Positions 1 through 11,964 of a stretch of 64,000 bases of DNA are shown here, in pieces. Within the stretch, counting starts at the first letter, position 1. Every line of letters begins with the position of its first letter. This DNA is from Hericium rajendrae (Eukaryota; Basidiomycota; Agaricomycetes; Russulales; Hericiaceae). The DNA is taken from positions 2,232,001 through 2,296,000 of the forward strand of contig CM065878.1 of NCBI GenBank assembly GCA_033439255.1, written 5' to 3'. A program made the position numbers and the translations under genes. The notes beneath the pieces were generated by a model. That model saw only the letters and a program-made list of their open reading frames with translations. It made no database searches and was not told the DNA's origin.

Positions 1-71
1 AAGCATCCACAACGTCTGGGACAGCAATAACACTCCGCAATAATACAGATAACTCTCATCCACCCACACAG

Positions 72-2982
72 CTACAGCTGAATATAGATCTTCTCCCCGC
101 ACGTCTTGTATGCAATGTCGTTCAGCATCCTCGAGTAGCGGTACGCGAGCGGGATGCGCTCGCCAAATTTCGTGATCGCAGAACTGAATGGCGCGTCACG
201 GTCAGTGTCAGGCGCAGCGGGCACAGGGATGGTGAACACGCACGCGATGTATTCGACTTCTGCGCGCAGCGTAATTGTCTGCTCCTCCGACTTTGCTTCC
301 TGCGCTGCGTGCCAGAAACGGACGAGCACGCGTCCCGCCATGAACCAACAGAACTGTGCAGATAGAAACGTGTCAGGGATGACATGTGCAAGCTGGTAAC
401 ACGGTCTGCTTACGGCGCAGAAGTAGTCGAGCAGCGTGATGTCGTAGCTGGTTGACTGCACGGCGTAGATGAGGTCCAGCACGGCGCGCGCTGCCTCTAG
501 GATCTTGAACGCGGACATGCAGCCTGCTGAGCCGACATGTGCGTGCGGATCGTGGAAGAAGGATGATGGCGCTGATAGCAATGAGAGTTTAGTCTAACAT
601 CCCAACGATGCACCGAAATACATACACGTGTGGTATCAAATGCGCCGTGTACAGATGCGAATCAACCACACCGTCAGGCATGGGATTTCTCAGGTGATGC
701 GGGAAGGACGCCCGGAAAGACATGGCAATGCGGTCGATCTCGACGAAAAGGGGAGTGCGTCGAGGGTCGGTAGATAAGTCTTTCACGGGGTAGCCTTCGG
801 CGGTATGGTGCTGCTCCCAATAATTGGCTAAACCGAGTCGTATGCAACCTCCTGATCGCCCTTGAAGCGCTTCGATCGGAAGCGCAGGTTGTACGCCTTC
901 ACTCGCGAGAGCAGCATGTTGGCCTTGATATACAATGTGAACGAGTCCGTTTGATCGTCAGGATGCGTGAGCAGAACGTTTTTGGTGTGTGACCACTGTC
1001 GTATGTCCGGTGTTGCAGGCGTCTAAAGCATGGAGTCGTCAAACTGAAGAACGCGGTACATATATTTTGCGAAGATACCTACCCGAAGTCAAAGAGCTCT
1101 CCCTTCACTGGCAGCATTTGTGTTACATCACTCTCGTCAAGACTAAGAGCCCAACCGTTGCTGCAGCCGTGTTGTCGCTCCATGGAGTAGGCGAGCCAGA
1201 ATGTGTTGCGTCGCATCTCTTCCTCAGTAATGTCCTCCGGCGGGGGAAGTATTGTTGGTGCCCGTAGGCTGTCAGCGATGGATTGGAATGGGGTAGACGT
1301 GTTAAGCCCCAACGGGATACATGTCCTGAGAGCTTGAGCTGAGATCATGAACAGCTGAAGTATCGAATGAGCAACCCCGAGCAAGACGCAGCAGAGAGAA
1401 TTGATACCTCGACCCATCTGGAATATCATGAATATCAGACCAGTCGAACACCACCAAAAATCAAATACTCACTTTGCATGACCCCAATACCACCAATTGC
1501 AGATAATCTGTGCCTGGACAATCTCCAGAAGACGCAGCCCCTTGCTAAGCTGGTGATCCCAAGCCTGCCGCGCAAACTTGACCTGCTGCTCCGCGAACGA
1601 GTCGACGTGATTTTCGCTCTTATGCCTGTCATTGAAAATTTCATCTAACGGAACCCGTAAGGGCTGGTAGCCAGGACCGAATTCGCAGAACCCACCCGGT
1701 GCCACCTGATTGAGATTTGGTTGTGGGGTGGGGACGACGGCGACGGTGTACAGACTGCCTACTGCACAGATAGCGTGCAGGACAGCTGTGCTCGGGAATT
1801 TAGGATGGGTGGGTGGGAGCGTGAGGGACGACATGAAACTCGGCCCATGGAAGAGTCGTCCGGCATGCGGATGGAAGGCGAAGAATATCTCAACCCTGAA
1901 GATGAGGCGGGGCGTTACTAATCGCATCAGTCGTAAAACAAGACGCAACCCACAGGTGACGCAGAAGCTGGGGCTGGGGCAGGTTTTTCGGCCAATTTGG
2001 CCAAACTACATCAAACTCATGAAACGACGAACCGCCACTCATAGATGCAGCGCCATTGGAGACGAGTGGAGAACTCGAGATTCCATTAACTGGAGAACTA
2101 GAGATACCATTGACACCTGGTGTCGTAGCTGGATTGCTCCCCGGCGAGATGGCAGCGTTGAACGAATCGCCCATAGACTGCATCGGTGGCTCATACTGTA
2201 TCATTGGATCAACAGGCTTAACGCTCATGCCTGTCGGACTGTATGTCGAAGTAGACGTGTTGGAGTTTGAGTCGCCCATAAAAGAGAAAGTCGAGAGTAT
2301 GCTTGTATCGCTATATGACGATGAATTGGTACCGCCACTCCCCGGAGGAGTCAACGCGGACATGGGCGGGACAGACCTGGACTCTTTGAGCATCGCTTCG
2401 AGCTCATCTTTTTACAGTGTCATGAGTTCATTGCACGAGACACTGCGTTGAATGAACTTACTGATCCGGTTCTCCAGCTTCTCATAACGATTCTTTGCGG
2501 GCTCGAGGATCGCAGGCTGCCCCGGCACTGATGAAATGGGATAAGCAAGGGCACGACAAAAAACACGCCATCCAATGACCTTCATCGAATGTGCAATCCG
2601 GATGGTCTGGCAGAATGACACCCGCGGGTGCATGAGTACGCGCATGGGCATGTGATCGAACGCATGTTGAACAGGGTCGCTGGGCATCGCTGGTGACAAT
2701 GTTAGGACGTTATAAAACAGACAGAGGACGCGTATGGCACCATTTCTGAAGGAGCAACAGCTCAGCACGGCTATATAAACAAAGCGTAAAAGATACGTAC
2801 CAGCTTTCGCCTGCGACACTGGTGGCAAGCCTAGATTTCATTAAGTTAGTGCCCGATGAGCGGACCTGGAGCAGCGGGCTATTGCGGACCTGGTTCCGTT
2901 TAAGCACGTTCGGGTGATTCGAGCCGTTGAGGATGCCCGATGCAGAGCCCGAGTCCGATTTTGAGGTCGGGACTTTGGGCAT
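72..2982 (-). CDS. Zn2Cys6 fungal transcription factor with fungal-specific TF domain
   Basis: Predicted nuclear DNA-binding regulator. Reading from ATG at 2982, the N terminus carries a binuclear zinc cluster whose cysteine pattern (ACHQC, RRRKLKC, RPCSTC) appears only after splicing several small exons: 2831-2889 out, exon 2801-2830, intron 2746-2800, a 5-nt exon 2741-2745, intron 2690-2740. A linker with a short coiled segment (RYEKLENRI) follows, then a Ser/Thr-rich stretch. The fungal-specific TF domain (about 2000 down to 100) has WPNWPKNLPQPQLLRHL and FFAFHPHAGRLFHGPSF. The stop is at 72. It is divergent from the small secreted-protein gene at 3329. The targets cannot be read from sequence. 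The family assignment is firm from the motifs; the exact introns in the 3' half were not all resolved. Confidence 0.85.
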
Positions 2983-3328
2983 TGTCGCGCCAGGGATGAA
3001 GGAGAGGATGGAGGGGTTTCAGCTTAAGAGGCCGGAGTGATGGGGGAGGAGGAGATGGGTAACAGGGGCGCAGGCAGTGGACTGGGATAACAAGCCGCGG
3101 GCCAATTGCGCTTACTCAGAGAATTGTAATAGGTAGCCGGTCCTGGGCGCTACACAGGCGCTTGCTGCGCAGGCGCCCATCGGGGGGAAGATCTGGCTGA
3201 GCACCGGGAGGCTGTTCGATCTACTCGAGCCCGTCAACGTCTAAGACAGCCTCCAGTGCTAGTCATCCACTCACAAACATGCTAATCTCTACCCTTCACT
3301 TCTTTCCTCCACCTTCATCTTCCCCGCC
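2983..3328. other. Intergenic, divergent promoter region
   Basis: A 346-bp gap between two divergent starts. It is GC-rich near the transcription-factor start and pyrimidine-rich just upstream of 3329 (CTTTCCTCCACCTTC), as is common before fungal start codons. I see no gene here. Confidence 0.4.
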
Positions 3329-3840
3329 ATGAACCTCATCTTCCGTTGTTTCATCCCGCTCGTGCCCATCCTCGCTGCGACCAGTGTCGTCGCGGCAGCA
3401 CGCATCGTGCCCGACTCCCCTTGCGCCATCTCCTTCAACGGCTACGCGCTTCACAGCCTACATCTCAACCCCTATGACATCCACAACGTCCCTCTCCTCC
3501 TCGCCGCCGTCGCCGACTCTCTCCCCCCAGGCTTCGCCCTCACCCGCGCGCAGGACGAGTTCAACCCGCTCCCCGACGAGTCGACGATTTCCCCGATATC
3601 GTGCCCGCCGCCGTCACCGTGACGATACCCAGCTCCCTGCACGGCGCGAACGACTTCATCGCCGTCGGCCAGCTCCGGAGCCACGAGCTTTGGCAGGCCG
3701 CCGCGCACGAGGCGCCCGGCGTGCTCAAGCATCTCGCGCACTCCGTCGAGAAGACGCGCCTCAACGTGCTCGCGGCGTATGGTCGCCCCGTCTCAGTCTA
3801 CATCTCCATGCCCGGGTTCGCGATAGCGCCCCCGAGATAG
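3329..3840 (+). pseudogene. Small secreted protein, unknown function, reading frame broken once
   Basis: From ATG 3329 the protein begins with a clear signal peptide (FRCFIPLVPILAATSVVAAA). A region without a known motif follows, containing one possible Asn/Pro-rich turn. Near 3588-3592 the frame continues one base earlier: DDFPDIVPAAV and SLHGANDFIAVGQL read on in the next frame to a stop at 3840. No intron with usable splice sites explains the change, so it is an apparent single-base deletion, either real or a consensus error. Restored, it would be about 170 residues. I do not recognise the family. Codon bias is strongly C/G-ending across both halves, which supports one coding unit rather than two. 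Listed as a pseudogene only because the frame is broken as given. Confidence 0.5.
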
Positions 3841-4398
3841 TCAGGTGCGCCCGCCAGCTTCTCCGGCTTGTCTTCGCGGCTCATCTCTCCTTGCAGCGCC
3901 TTCTATCTCCACCGTTTGTCCCACGTCTGGTTTTGTACTATAGAACACCATCCTTACGTCCCCGATTCCCATCCTATACCGTCTGTCAGCTATTCTCTCG
4001 TGTTGTAATTTGTCCATCTATATCTGTTGTATCAGTATCCATATGTATTTCTCGGCATGGGTGTATCCAGTGTACTTCCAGTGTACTGTATGAGAGTGTG
4101 ATGAAATGTGAGGCAGGCGGAAAGCAGAAACAGAAGACAGACGTGATGGCAAGGTAAGAAGTGAGAACAAGCAAAGCACCAATTCCATCAGACAACAAAT
4201 ACCAAATATTAACCATAAAAATCCTCAGGAATGAAGGGTATGTGGACGGGTGTATGAACAGCTATGAACAGCTGGAGGTATAGACACAGAGATGAGATGG
4301 GAGCAACAGAAGTCCCGCGGCGATAACGTCCTTTGGGAGTATGAACAAAGTATGGATATGGATATATATCACGGTTAGAAACATCGCCGCGGAGAGCC
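3841..4398. other. Intergenic, tail-to-tail 3' regions
   Basis: About 560 bp between two convergent genes. The content is AT-richer than the flanking genes and should hold both 3' UTRs. I see no gene. Confidence 0.4.
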
Positions 4399-7300
4399 TC
4401 AATTCGAAAACTTGCCCACAGCCTGAAACGACGACGTGATGTTCCCGACATCTACAATGGACGTCGTCGCGGAGTGGAAAAACGAGAACGCGGGGTCCCA
4501 CACAGAATTGAACGTGCCGTCCGTGAACGACCCGTCCCGCACCACTTGCGCCCCGCCCGCGGATGCAGCCCACGCGACGCTCGACTGCGCGCCGTTGATC
4601 GCCCAGTCGCGCAGCGCGAGTGACTGGTCCGTCCCAAAGAACAGACCACCGGAGGGCGTCGCGAATGAGGACACGGCGCCGCTGATGTCGCCCGGTGTCA
4701 CCGCGCCGAACACCGCGACCTCGAGCACGGGGATCGAGTCGAGTGCCTGAGCAAGTGCGCTGTCGTTCTTCGGCGGGCCTGCGGGGTCGGAGAGCACGTA
4801 TTCGACGAGTGCGATTGCGACCTTGATGTCGGGGATGACCGCGAAGAAGTTGAGCAGGACGTGGTTTATGTGGTTCAGTGTGCCGAACTGCAGGGGTCCG
4901 TCGCCATGGTCGACGAGACGTTTGTGCTCGAGGAGGCGGGGAGCGCGCTGAGGATGGGGCCATTATACACGATGACGCGCGGCGTCGCGTCGCGGATAAG
5001 TGTCGCCGCCTGTCGCGCGACGTTAGGGACAGAGTCATGGAAAGGGAGACGCAAGCGGAGGAGATCTAGCACGCCGTAAACTGGTCTATCTGGGAAGCAG
5101 GACGTGTCGAATTTTGACTGAGTAGATGTTGATGATAGTCCGAAAACCGTTGTCTCGATGGAATTGATGAGTTGCTGCTGGCTGCTGGACAGACCAGGAT
5201 AGCAAGCAAGCGGCGGAGGAAATGGCGCAGACGTGGAGTTGGTGAGCAGGGAGGAAATGTTAATGTTTCCCGGAGCCGCATTCGCGTCAAAAGGTAGCAA
5301 AATCGGTGATGAAATGACCAGCGACACAAACAAATTGAAGTTCTTCGGGTCTTGCTGTAGCACGGATCGCCAATATTGTTGCATAACCATCTGTTGCTGA
5401 TTCGAAGAGGCTAAAAAAACTGTGAGCGCGAAAGAATAACCACGATATACCTATCCTCTTACCTGCTGCAAAGCTGTACATCCGGTCGAGAGCGCTGTTC
5501 GCAATGGAACTGACCTGCGCAACCTGAGCACTGCTAGGCTGCCCATCCGTCTGGAACGATATCTTTGGCTCCGATAGAGTCTGACCAGCAAAATCATACG
5601 TAAAGCCAAGCAGCGTCGTCTCGAACTCCGACGATGAATCCTGGACCGGCCCATCTGCAGCGCTCAAGCTGCTCCACTTCGCCGATACGACGAAGCTCTG
5701 GAGCTTCTTGACGGATGTCGGGTCCTGTGACTTTACGAAACTCCACAGGAGGGCGGATTGCGCCCATTGCGTCCGATTTGGGGATGTCGTTGAGTCCAGT
5801 CCGGGGGCCACGTCAATCACGTTCGCTTGGACCGCACAGTTGCCGTTGACAGGTGCCCCTTGGACGGCAAACATCGCGTTGGCAACAGAATTGGGAGTCA
5901 ATTGACCGTCGAACAGGTTGTTAGCCGTGGATGTCAAGTCGAGGACACTTTGTGCCAGCGGATTGCACTGTTGTGAGCTTGACGTGCAAACACATGTTGC
6001 GTCTGCAAAGGAATGAGCCCAGGGACTGAGGCATCACGTCGTAGAACTTACCGAGGTTACAAGCATTTCCAGTCAGATTGCCCGAACATGAAAACCAGAA
6101 TGCTTTGCCTTGCGTCCGACGATGACCCCCACAATGATCCCGACTAATGCAAGAAGCGCGACGACAGACAGGCAGACCATCAGCTTGATCCTGTCAGGCC
6201 TCGACAGCTCCGATAGCTGGTGTATCCGGAAGCGTCGTTGTTTCGATGGACTTGATGCGCTGCCCTCGACCCACTGCCCCGCATCGACATGCAGACTCGC
6301 CCTTTTCCGCCCGCCCGCCCCTTCGTCCCGTCCGCTCGCGTGCGCAACGCCCATGCGGTCCAGGTCCGTCGACGAGCCCGGGACGCCTAAATATCCGCCC
6401 GTCTGCATTTGCTTCTGCATCTGCAGTGGGCTGCCGTAGTGCGAGAACGAGCCGACGCTGTGGTGCGGCAGCCGCCCCGCGTCGATGAGGTGGTGCAAGC
6501 CGGTCGGCGCGCGCGGCGAGCGCAGGCAGCGGCTGCGCCTCCTTCCGCGCGCCGATGTTCCCGCTCCTGCGCGAGCGTGACGTTCGGAAGCCGTGGCACC
6601 GGTGGCAGGGGCTTCACGCGGAACCAGTCCATGGTTCTCGAGACTGCTTGACCGGCGGTGGAATTGGACAACTTGGAGATGAAAGACGGGGCTTGGCTGC
6701 GGCTCGTTTTGTACGACGCGGCGGATTGGCGGCGTTGAGGGCTTTTGGAGTTGGGTCGGATTCCGGCGCTGGACGGCGCGGCGGGACTGAAGAGCATGGA
6801 CGAGGCGCCGGCATAGCTAACACCGAGCGCGTCCTGTCCCTCACCCTCAAGCTCATTGGATACAGCCGAGGACGGTGATCGGTGCATACGTAGCGGTATG
6901 TGGCTATCGAACGTCACAGGGCTGTTTGTAGAACGAGCAATTGACGACGGGAACCCGCTATCGATTGACAAAGGTCGTTCTTGAACAGGACCTGAGTACG
7001 TAGCTCTGGAGTTGCTTCCCACGGCTGTATCTTCATAGCCTCGCATCGCGTCCGCCACTCCGCCCTCGTGTGATGAAGCGCTGAGGGTATTGTGAAGGGA
7101 GGAGGGAACCGTTGGTAGTCGCCTGGACTCGGAATATGCTGGTGGTTGTTGGGAAAACTGAGGTGGTTGTACCACTCGAGCAGGAGGATACGTTAGTTCA
7201 GACACCAAAGTATCGACATCAGCTTCTGGTCTGGTTGACGAGCCATAGCCATGGCTAAACCCACCCGTGACGGTTTCTCGGGAAGCGGAACCAGCTTCAC

Positions 7301-7904
7301 CTAGCAAGCCAGTGATGAAGGACGTCGAGAGGAGCCTCTCTTCATTGGGATCGACAGAGATGCTGGAGGAACCTTCATGCCAGTCATAAGGCGAGAACAT
7401 GCGGTCGGAGTTAAAGCCTGAATAAGGAGCACGCTCGGTGGAGGTGGAACTTCGGGTGAGGGAAGAGGACAAGGGATGATCATGGAGAGCTGGCGGAGGC
7501 AGGTATTGGCTGCGGGCAGGAAGATCGGAAGCAGGGGCGGACGGCGAAGAAACGGAGGCCTGGACAGTAGCTGCTGATGTGCCTGACCCTTGTTTGCGTG
7601 GTACAAGTGGGGATGTGCTGTGAGAAAAGGTGGTGCCCGGGGGTGGGTATACCGGTGAATATGGCGGTGTAGAGCTGAAGTTGCTCCTTGCGATAGTATC
7701 AGAGGGGCTAGACGGAATGGTAGAAGGCGGTGGGGGAAACTGGGATAGGCGGAGGGACTCGGCGGTGACTCCGGTGGCATAGGTATTGAAGCTGATGGCA
7801 CTGTCTGCGACTCCCGAGATGGTTGTCTCCAGAGAGGCGGCGGAGCGGTGGCGAACATTAGTATCGAGTGTGAGTTTGTCTTGTGGAGTCCGTGCTTCAG
7901 ACAT
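4399..7904 (-). CDS. Single-pass membrane protein with long disordered N terminus, unknown function
   Basis: ATG at 7904 starts about 500 residues of Ser/Pro/Thr-rich, disordered cytoplasmic sequence. A basic stretch (RPDRIKL) and one hydrophobic helix (about 6110-6180, VVALLALVGIIVGVIVG) follow, then an extracytoplasmic region with Cys and many Asn-Ser/Thr sites, ending at 4399 (AVGKFSN). The layout is a type II membrane protein. Similar architecture is common among agaricomycete hypothetical proteins; no enzyme motif was seen. Between about 6500 and 6560 the reading frame changes, with coding-like sequence in three frames within roughly 60 nt and no convincing intron. This is a frame break in a very GC-rich stretch. 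At least three introns fall in the 3' half (for example around 5400-5460 and 5990-6060). The single-gene model is inferred from continuity of frame and orientation. Confidence 0.55.
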
Positions 7905-8712
7905 AACTACGTAAATATAGCAAAGACGCGTTTACCATCTGTAGACGTGGGAGGAGGTAAGCAAAGAGCTACATACCTGATCAACAGTTTCGACAGATAC
8001 TAATCTGAACAAAACAAGACCTGGAACATAATGAGGCTGAGCCGAAAGCAATCAACTATCGAGACAGCTGGCTGTCTCAAGTCCTATTGAGGTTGCACCG
8101 GAGTGAACACAGACTCAATAGGAACAGACGTGATGATCACGCACGAAAGCCTGCCACAGTCAGGGACCAAGGAGATCAAAAGGCCACCGAGTATTTTGAA
8201 CAAGGGAAGGAGAGGAGCGCAGTGCCCGGCCAATGAATGTGAGACGAAAGGAAGGTGAGACGAGGAAGACAAGAGCAGGAACGCTCTGTGCGAAGCGGTC
8301 ATCCCGCTACGACAAACCAATATCTCGCGTCTCTCATCGCGCCGTAACGCAGGTCCATTCTCATCAATTTCGTGTATTTCACCGCGCATTGGGGTCCCTC
8401 CTTACGGCAACATCAATGATTGCCCCTTCTAGCGGCAGGCGGAAACCGTCCGCTATGCACACCCTACGTCTTTCTTACATAGTCTCTCGTTTCAGTCTGA
8501 AGAGACAAATGTAATATCAGGGAATCCAGTACGAGTGAAACAGAACAAAAATCTTCAGTATCCATATAGTGAACAGATCAAGGCGAAAGGGAGAAAGGTC
8601 GTGGACGCGAAACCGTATCAGTCGTAAAGGGCAGCAGGGTGTAAATGGTATGATATGTCGTGGCGATGCCGTATTGTGTAGACATAGTACGAGCAGGAGG
8701 CAGAGTCGTCGT
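7905..8712. other. Intergenic, 5' region of the membrane-protein gene and 3' region of rac1
   Basis: About 800 bp with only short open frames and no recognisable protein. It should contain the upstream region of the gene starting at 7904 and the 3' UTR of the GTPase gene ending at 8713. Confidence 0.4.
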
Positions 8713-9682
<970 letters not shown>

Positions 9683-10416
9683 GCTGATAACTTTCTACAA
9701 AGAGGCTAATACCCAGAGGTCGAGCTTGAAGAACCCTTCTGTCGTCTATGATTCCGAATGAACGAAGTGGACGTTGTTGATACACCTGCATTGATGGAGG
9801 CAGAGGGCCGATTCCGGACGATTAGCGCGAGGTCAGTTGCGAGCTATGAGCAGGGAAATATGAGGCTTGCCTCGAGGAGAGCTGACTATCGTAAAGAGAA
9901 TAACGCTGAAAGTCCGAGGAGTAGGGAGGGAGGGTCGTTTGCAGAAGAAACTGGTCGACAAGCAGATTGCGCACTGATGTACGGTAAAGCCACGCCTGGA
10001 CAAATAAGCTGAACGCCTCGCCAGTGGCACGGCCCCGTCGCTTTCTTTGATCCGGGGTCCGTTCGCTGTCTGCTGTTCACACCTCTATGTATCTTACTGA
10101 GAGAGACAGTGGGCAATGAAGTGTTTCTGTCCTTCTTCTGTGTGTTCGTAACACGCATCCGACGTGTGCAGCGAATGATGCCGCACCCCGGTCAGCTTAT
10201 CGTGGCCATCTTACTCCCTTTCCAGTCGCACGCGCCGTGCACCTCCGACCCGCGGTGCCCCTCTACCAGACAGCCCTTGGAAACGGCGGTGCCCGCCGTT
10301 TTTTTTTGACAGCTATATAGTAGCTGATTCGGTGCCCTTAAAGACCATTGATTCAAGTCTGGTCCCATCTCACCATTCCCCTCCTTCTAGCCTCCTGCTT
10401 CCCAAATATACACGAC
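9683..10416. promoter_or_regulatory. Divergent promoter between rac1 and the Shb17-like gene
   Basis: A 734-bp gap between two divergent genes. A T-run at about 10301-10308 is followed by AGCTATATAGTAGC, a TATA-like stretch roughly 100 bp upstream of the plus-strand start at 10417. There is a pyrimidine-rich leader just before the start. No gene is seen inside. The promoter assignment is an inference from position. Confidence 0.4.
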
Positions 10417-11606
10417 ATGGCTCCCATGCCCCGCCTTATCATTGTTCGCCACGGTAGGTTCCCTTTGTTCCCAAGTTTGTGCGCGAAGTAAGCTCAGCCA
10501 TCATCAGGCGAAACCGAGTGGTCTCTGAATGGGTAGGTCTTCGCGTGCTCCCGACATGATCGACCAGTCCTACTCACTAGTTTACGACTCTTCTACACAG
10601 GCGTCATGTCAGTTCTCTTGATGCACACAGCGAAGTCATACTCAAATTTGACTTTACAGACCGGTCGAAGCGACATTCCTCTCACGGCACGCGGAGAATC
10701 ACAGATCAGGACTGTAGCGCCGTCCCTTGTGGGAGACGGAAGTACGTCACCGTAACTGAGCTCCCTGTGTTTCTTTACTCACATGGTGGTGTTCAGAACT
10801 CATTGATTGCCCGAATCTGCACGTCGTCCTCGTGTCGCCCCGAATAAGGGCACACAAGGTGAGCATAATGCTCAAAACATCCCAATGAAACCCTGTAATC
10901 GAGCCCTTACGCTGTCCCCTGCTACCCCTCCCTTGCTTTCCCTCTGATGTCGAATATGATGAAAGACGTTTCATATCATGTTTGAGCATCTCCCCAAACC
11001 TCCCGCTCACATCATCACCGAACAAGTCCGCGAATGGGATTACGGAGAGTACGAGGGTCTGTTGTCCGCTGAAATCCGTGAAAAGAACCCGAACTGGGAC
11101 ATCTGGCGTGATGGGTAAGAGTCATTCAAATCACTGTGTTTGATTCTGACAGTTCCCTTTTAGATGCCCGGGTGGCGAATCTGTCGAAGAAATGACAGAT
11201 CGCATTGACGGTGTCATAAGCCAGGTAGGCAGTTACATACCGAAGACTTCCGAAGATTTGCTTAGCGGAAAGCAGGTCCGCGAGTATCATAGGAAATGGA
11301 AGGAAGAAGGAGAGGGATCCCGAGACGTCGTTATCATTGCTCACGGCCACTTCAATCGCTGCCTCATCGCGCGTTGGATCAAACAGCCGCTCTGCAACGG
11401 TAGGTCAGGGCTCTCGTGTTGCGGAATTAATGTACTTATTATCCTCTATCAGGCACGTTCTTCAACGTAGAGCCGGCTGGGGTGAGTTACTTATAGTTCA
11501 TGCATGTATTGTCGCTGACCTCCCGCAGATTGCTATCCTGAGTTACAACCACGACAATCTCGCGGAGCCCGCGCTGAACGCACTGAATCTCAATGCTCTA
11601 GGCTGA
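10417..11606 (+). CDS. Histidine-phosphatase superfamily enzyme, Shb17-like sedoheptulose-1,7-bisphosphatase
   Basis: Predicted cytosolic sugar-bisphosphatase of the phosphoglycerate-mutase fold. In yeast, Shb17 feeds riboneogenesis by dephosphorylating sedoheptulose-1,7-bisphosphate. The catalytic RHG is in IIVRHG (10435-10453, Gly completed across the first intron), followed by [52 protein letters not shown] and the second catalytic His in IIAHGHFNR. The C terminus ([19 protein letters not shown]) closely resembles the Shb17 tail and separates it from metabolic phosphoglycerate mutases. Introns are many, and the model needs a 7-nt exon at 10601-10607 to rebuild the conserved GRHT. Stop at 11606. 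Superfamily is certain; the Shb17 substrate is inferred from the tail and the [10 protein letters not shown] motif. Confidence 0.82.
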
Positions 11607-11964
11607 GAACCCAAGCTGGCCGTTGGTAACGGTCCGAGTACTGCTTGTCTAAAGCAAATTTTCATACAGATAAAGATATGTTATGCGGCTGGTGACGGAT
11701 GCAAATAGAGATTCGATACTGTCTGTACTTTACTGTATCTCTTCAGTCTGGATGTGATGTTCGCACCATTGAAGGAATGAAGTGTCTCGGACAGACTGTG
11801 AGCCACGCGTTTCGAAAGATCGGGGGCAAAAGTGGGACCGACGCGCGCGCGTTGTTGACCATTGATTGGCATCATCACCTGCTCTTCCGAGGACCAAGCA
11901 TACATCTCTTTCTCATCATTCCGTCGACAGTCTCTCCTTTCTATCTTATAGTCTCGTGTTGATA
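11607..11964. other. Intergenic spacer
   Basis: About 360 bp between two genes in the same direction. It has a short pyrimidine-rich leader before the ATG at 11965. I see nothing else in it. Confidence 0.4.

Noticed and set aside
2831-2865. 35-nt intron in the zinc-cluster region
   Set aside because: A GTCCGC donor also exists at 2889 that gives a 59-nt intron and joins LKRNQ to ACHQC; 35 nt is below the usual minimum for these fungi.
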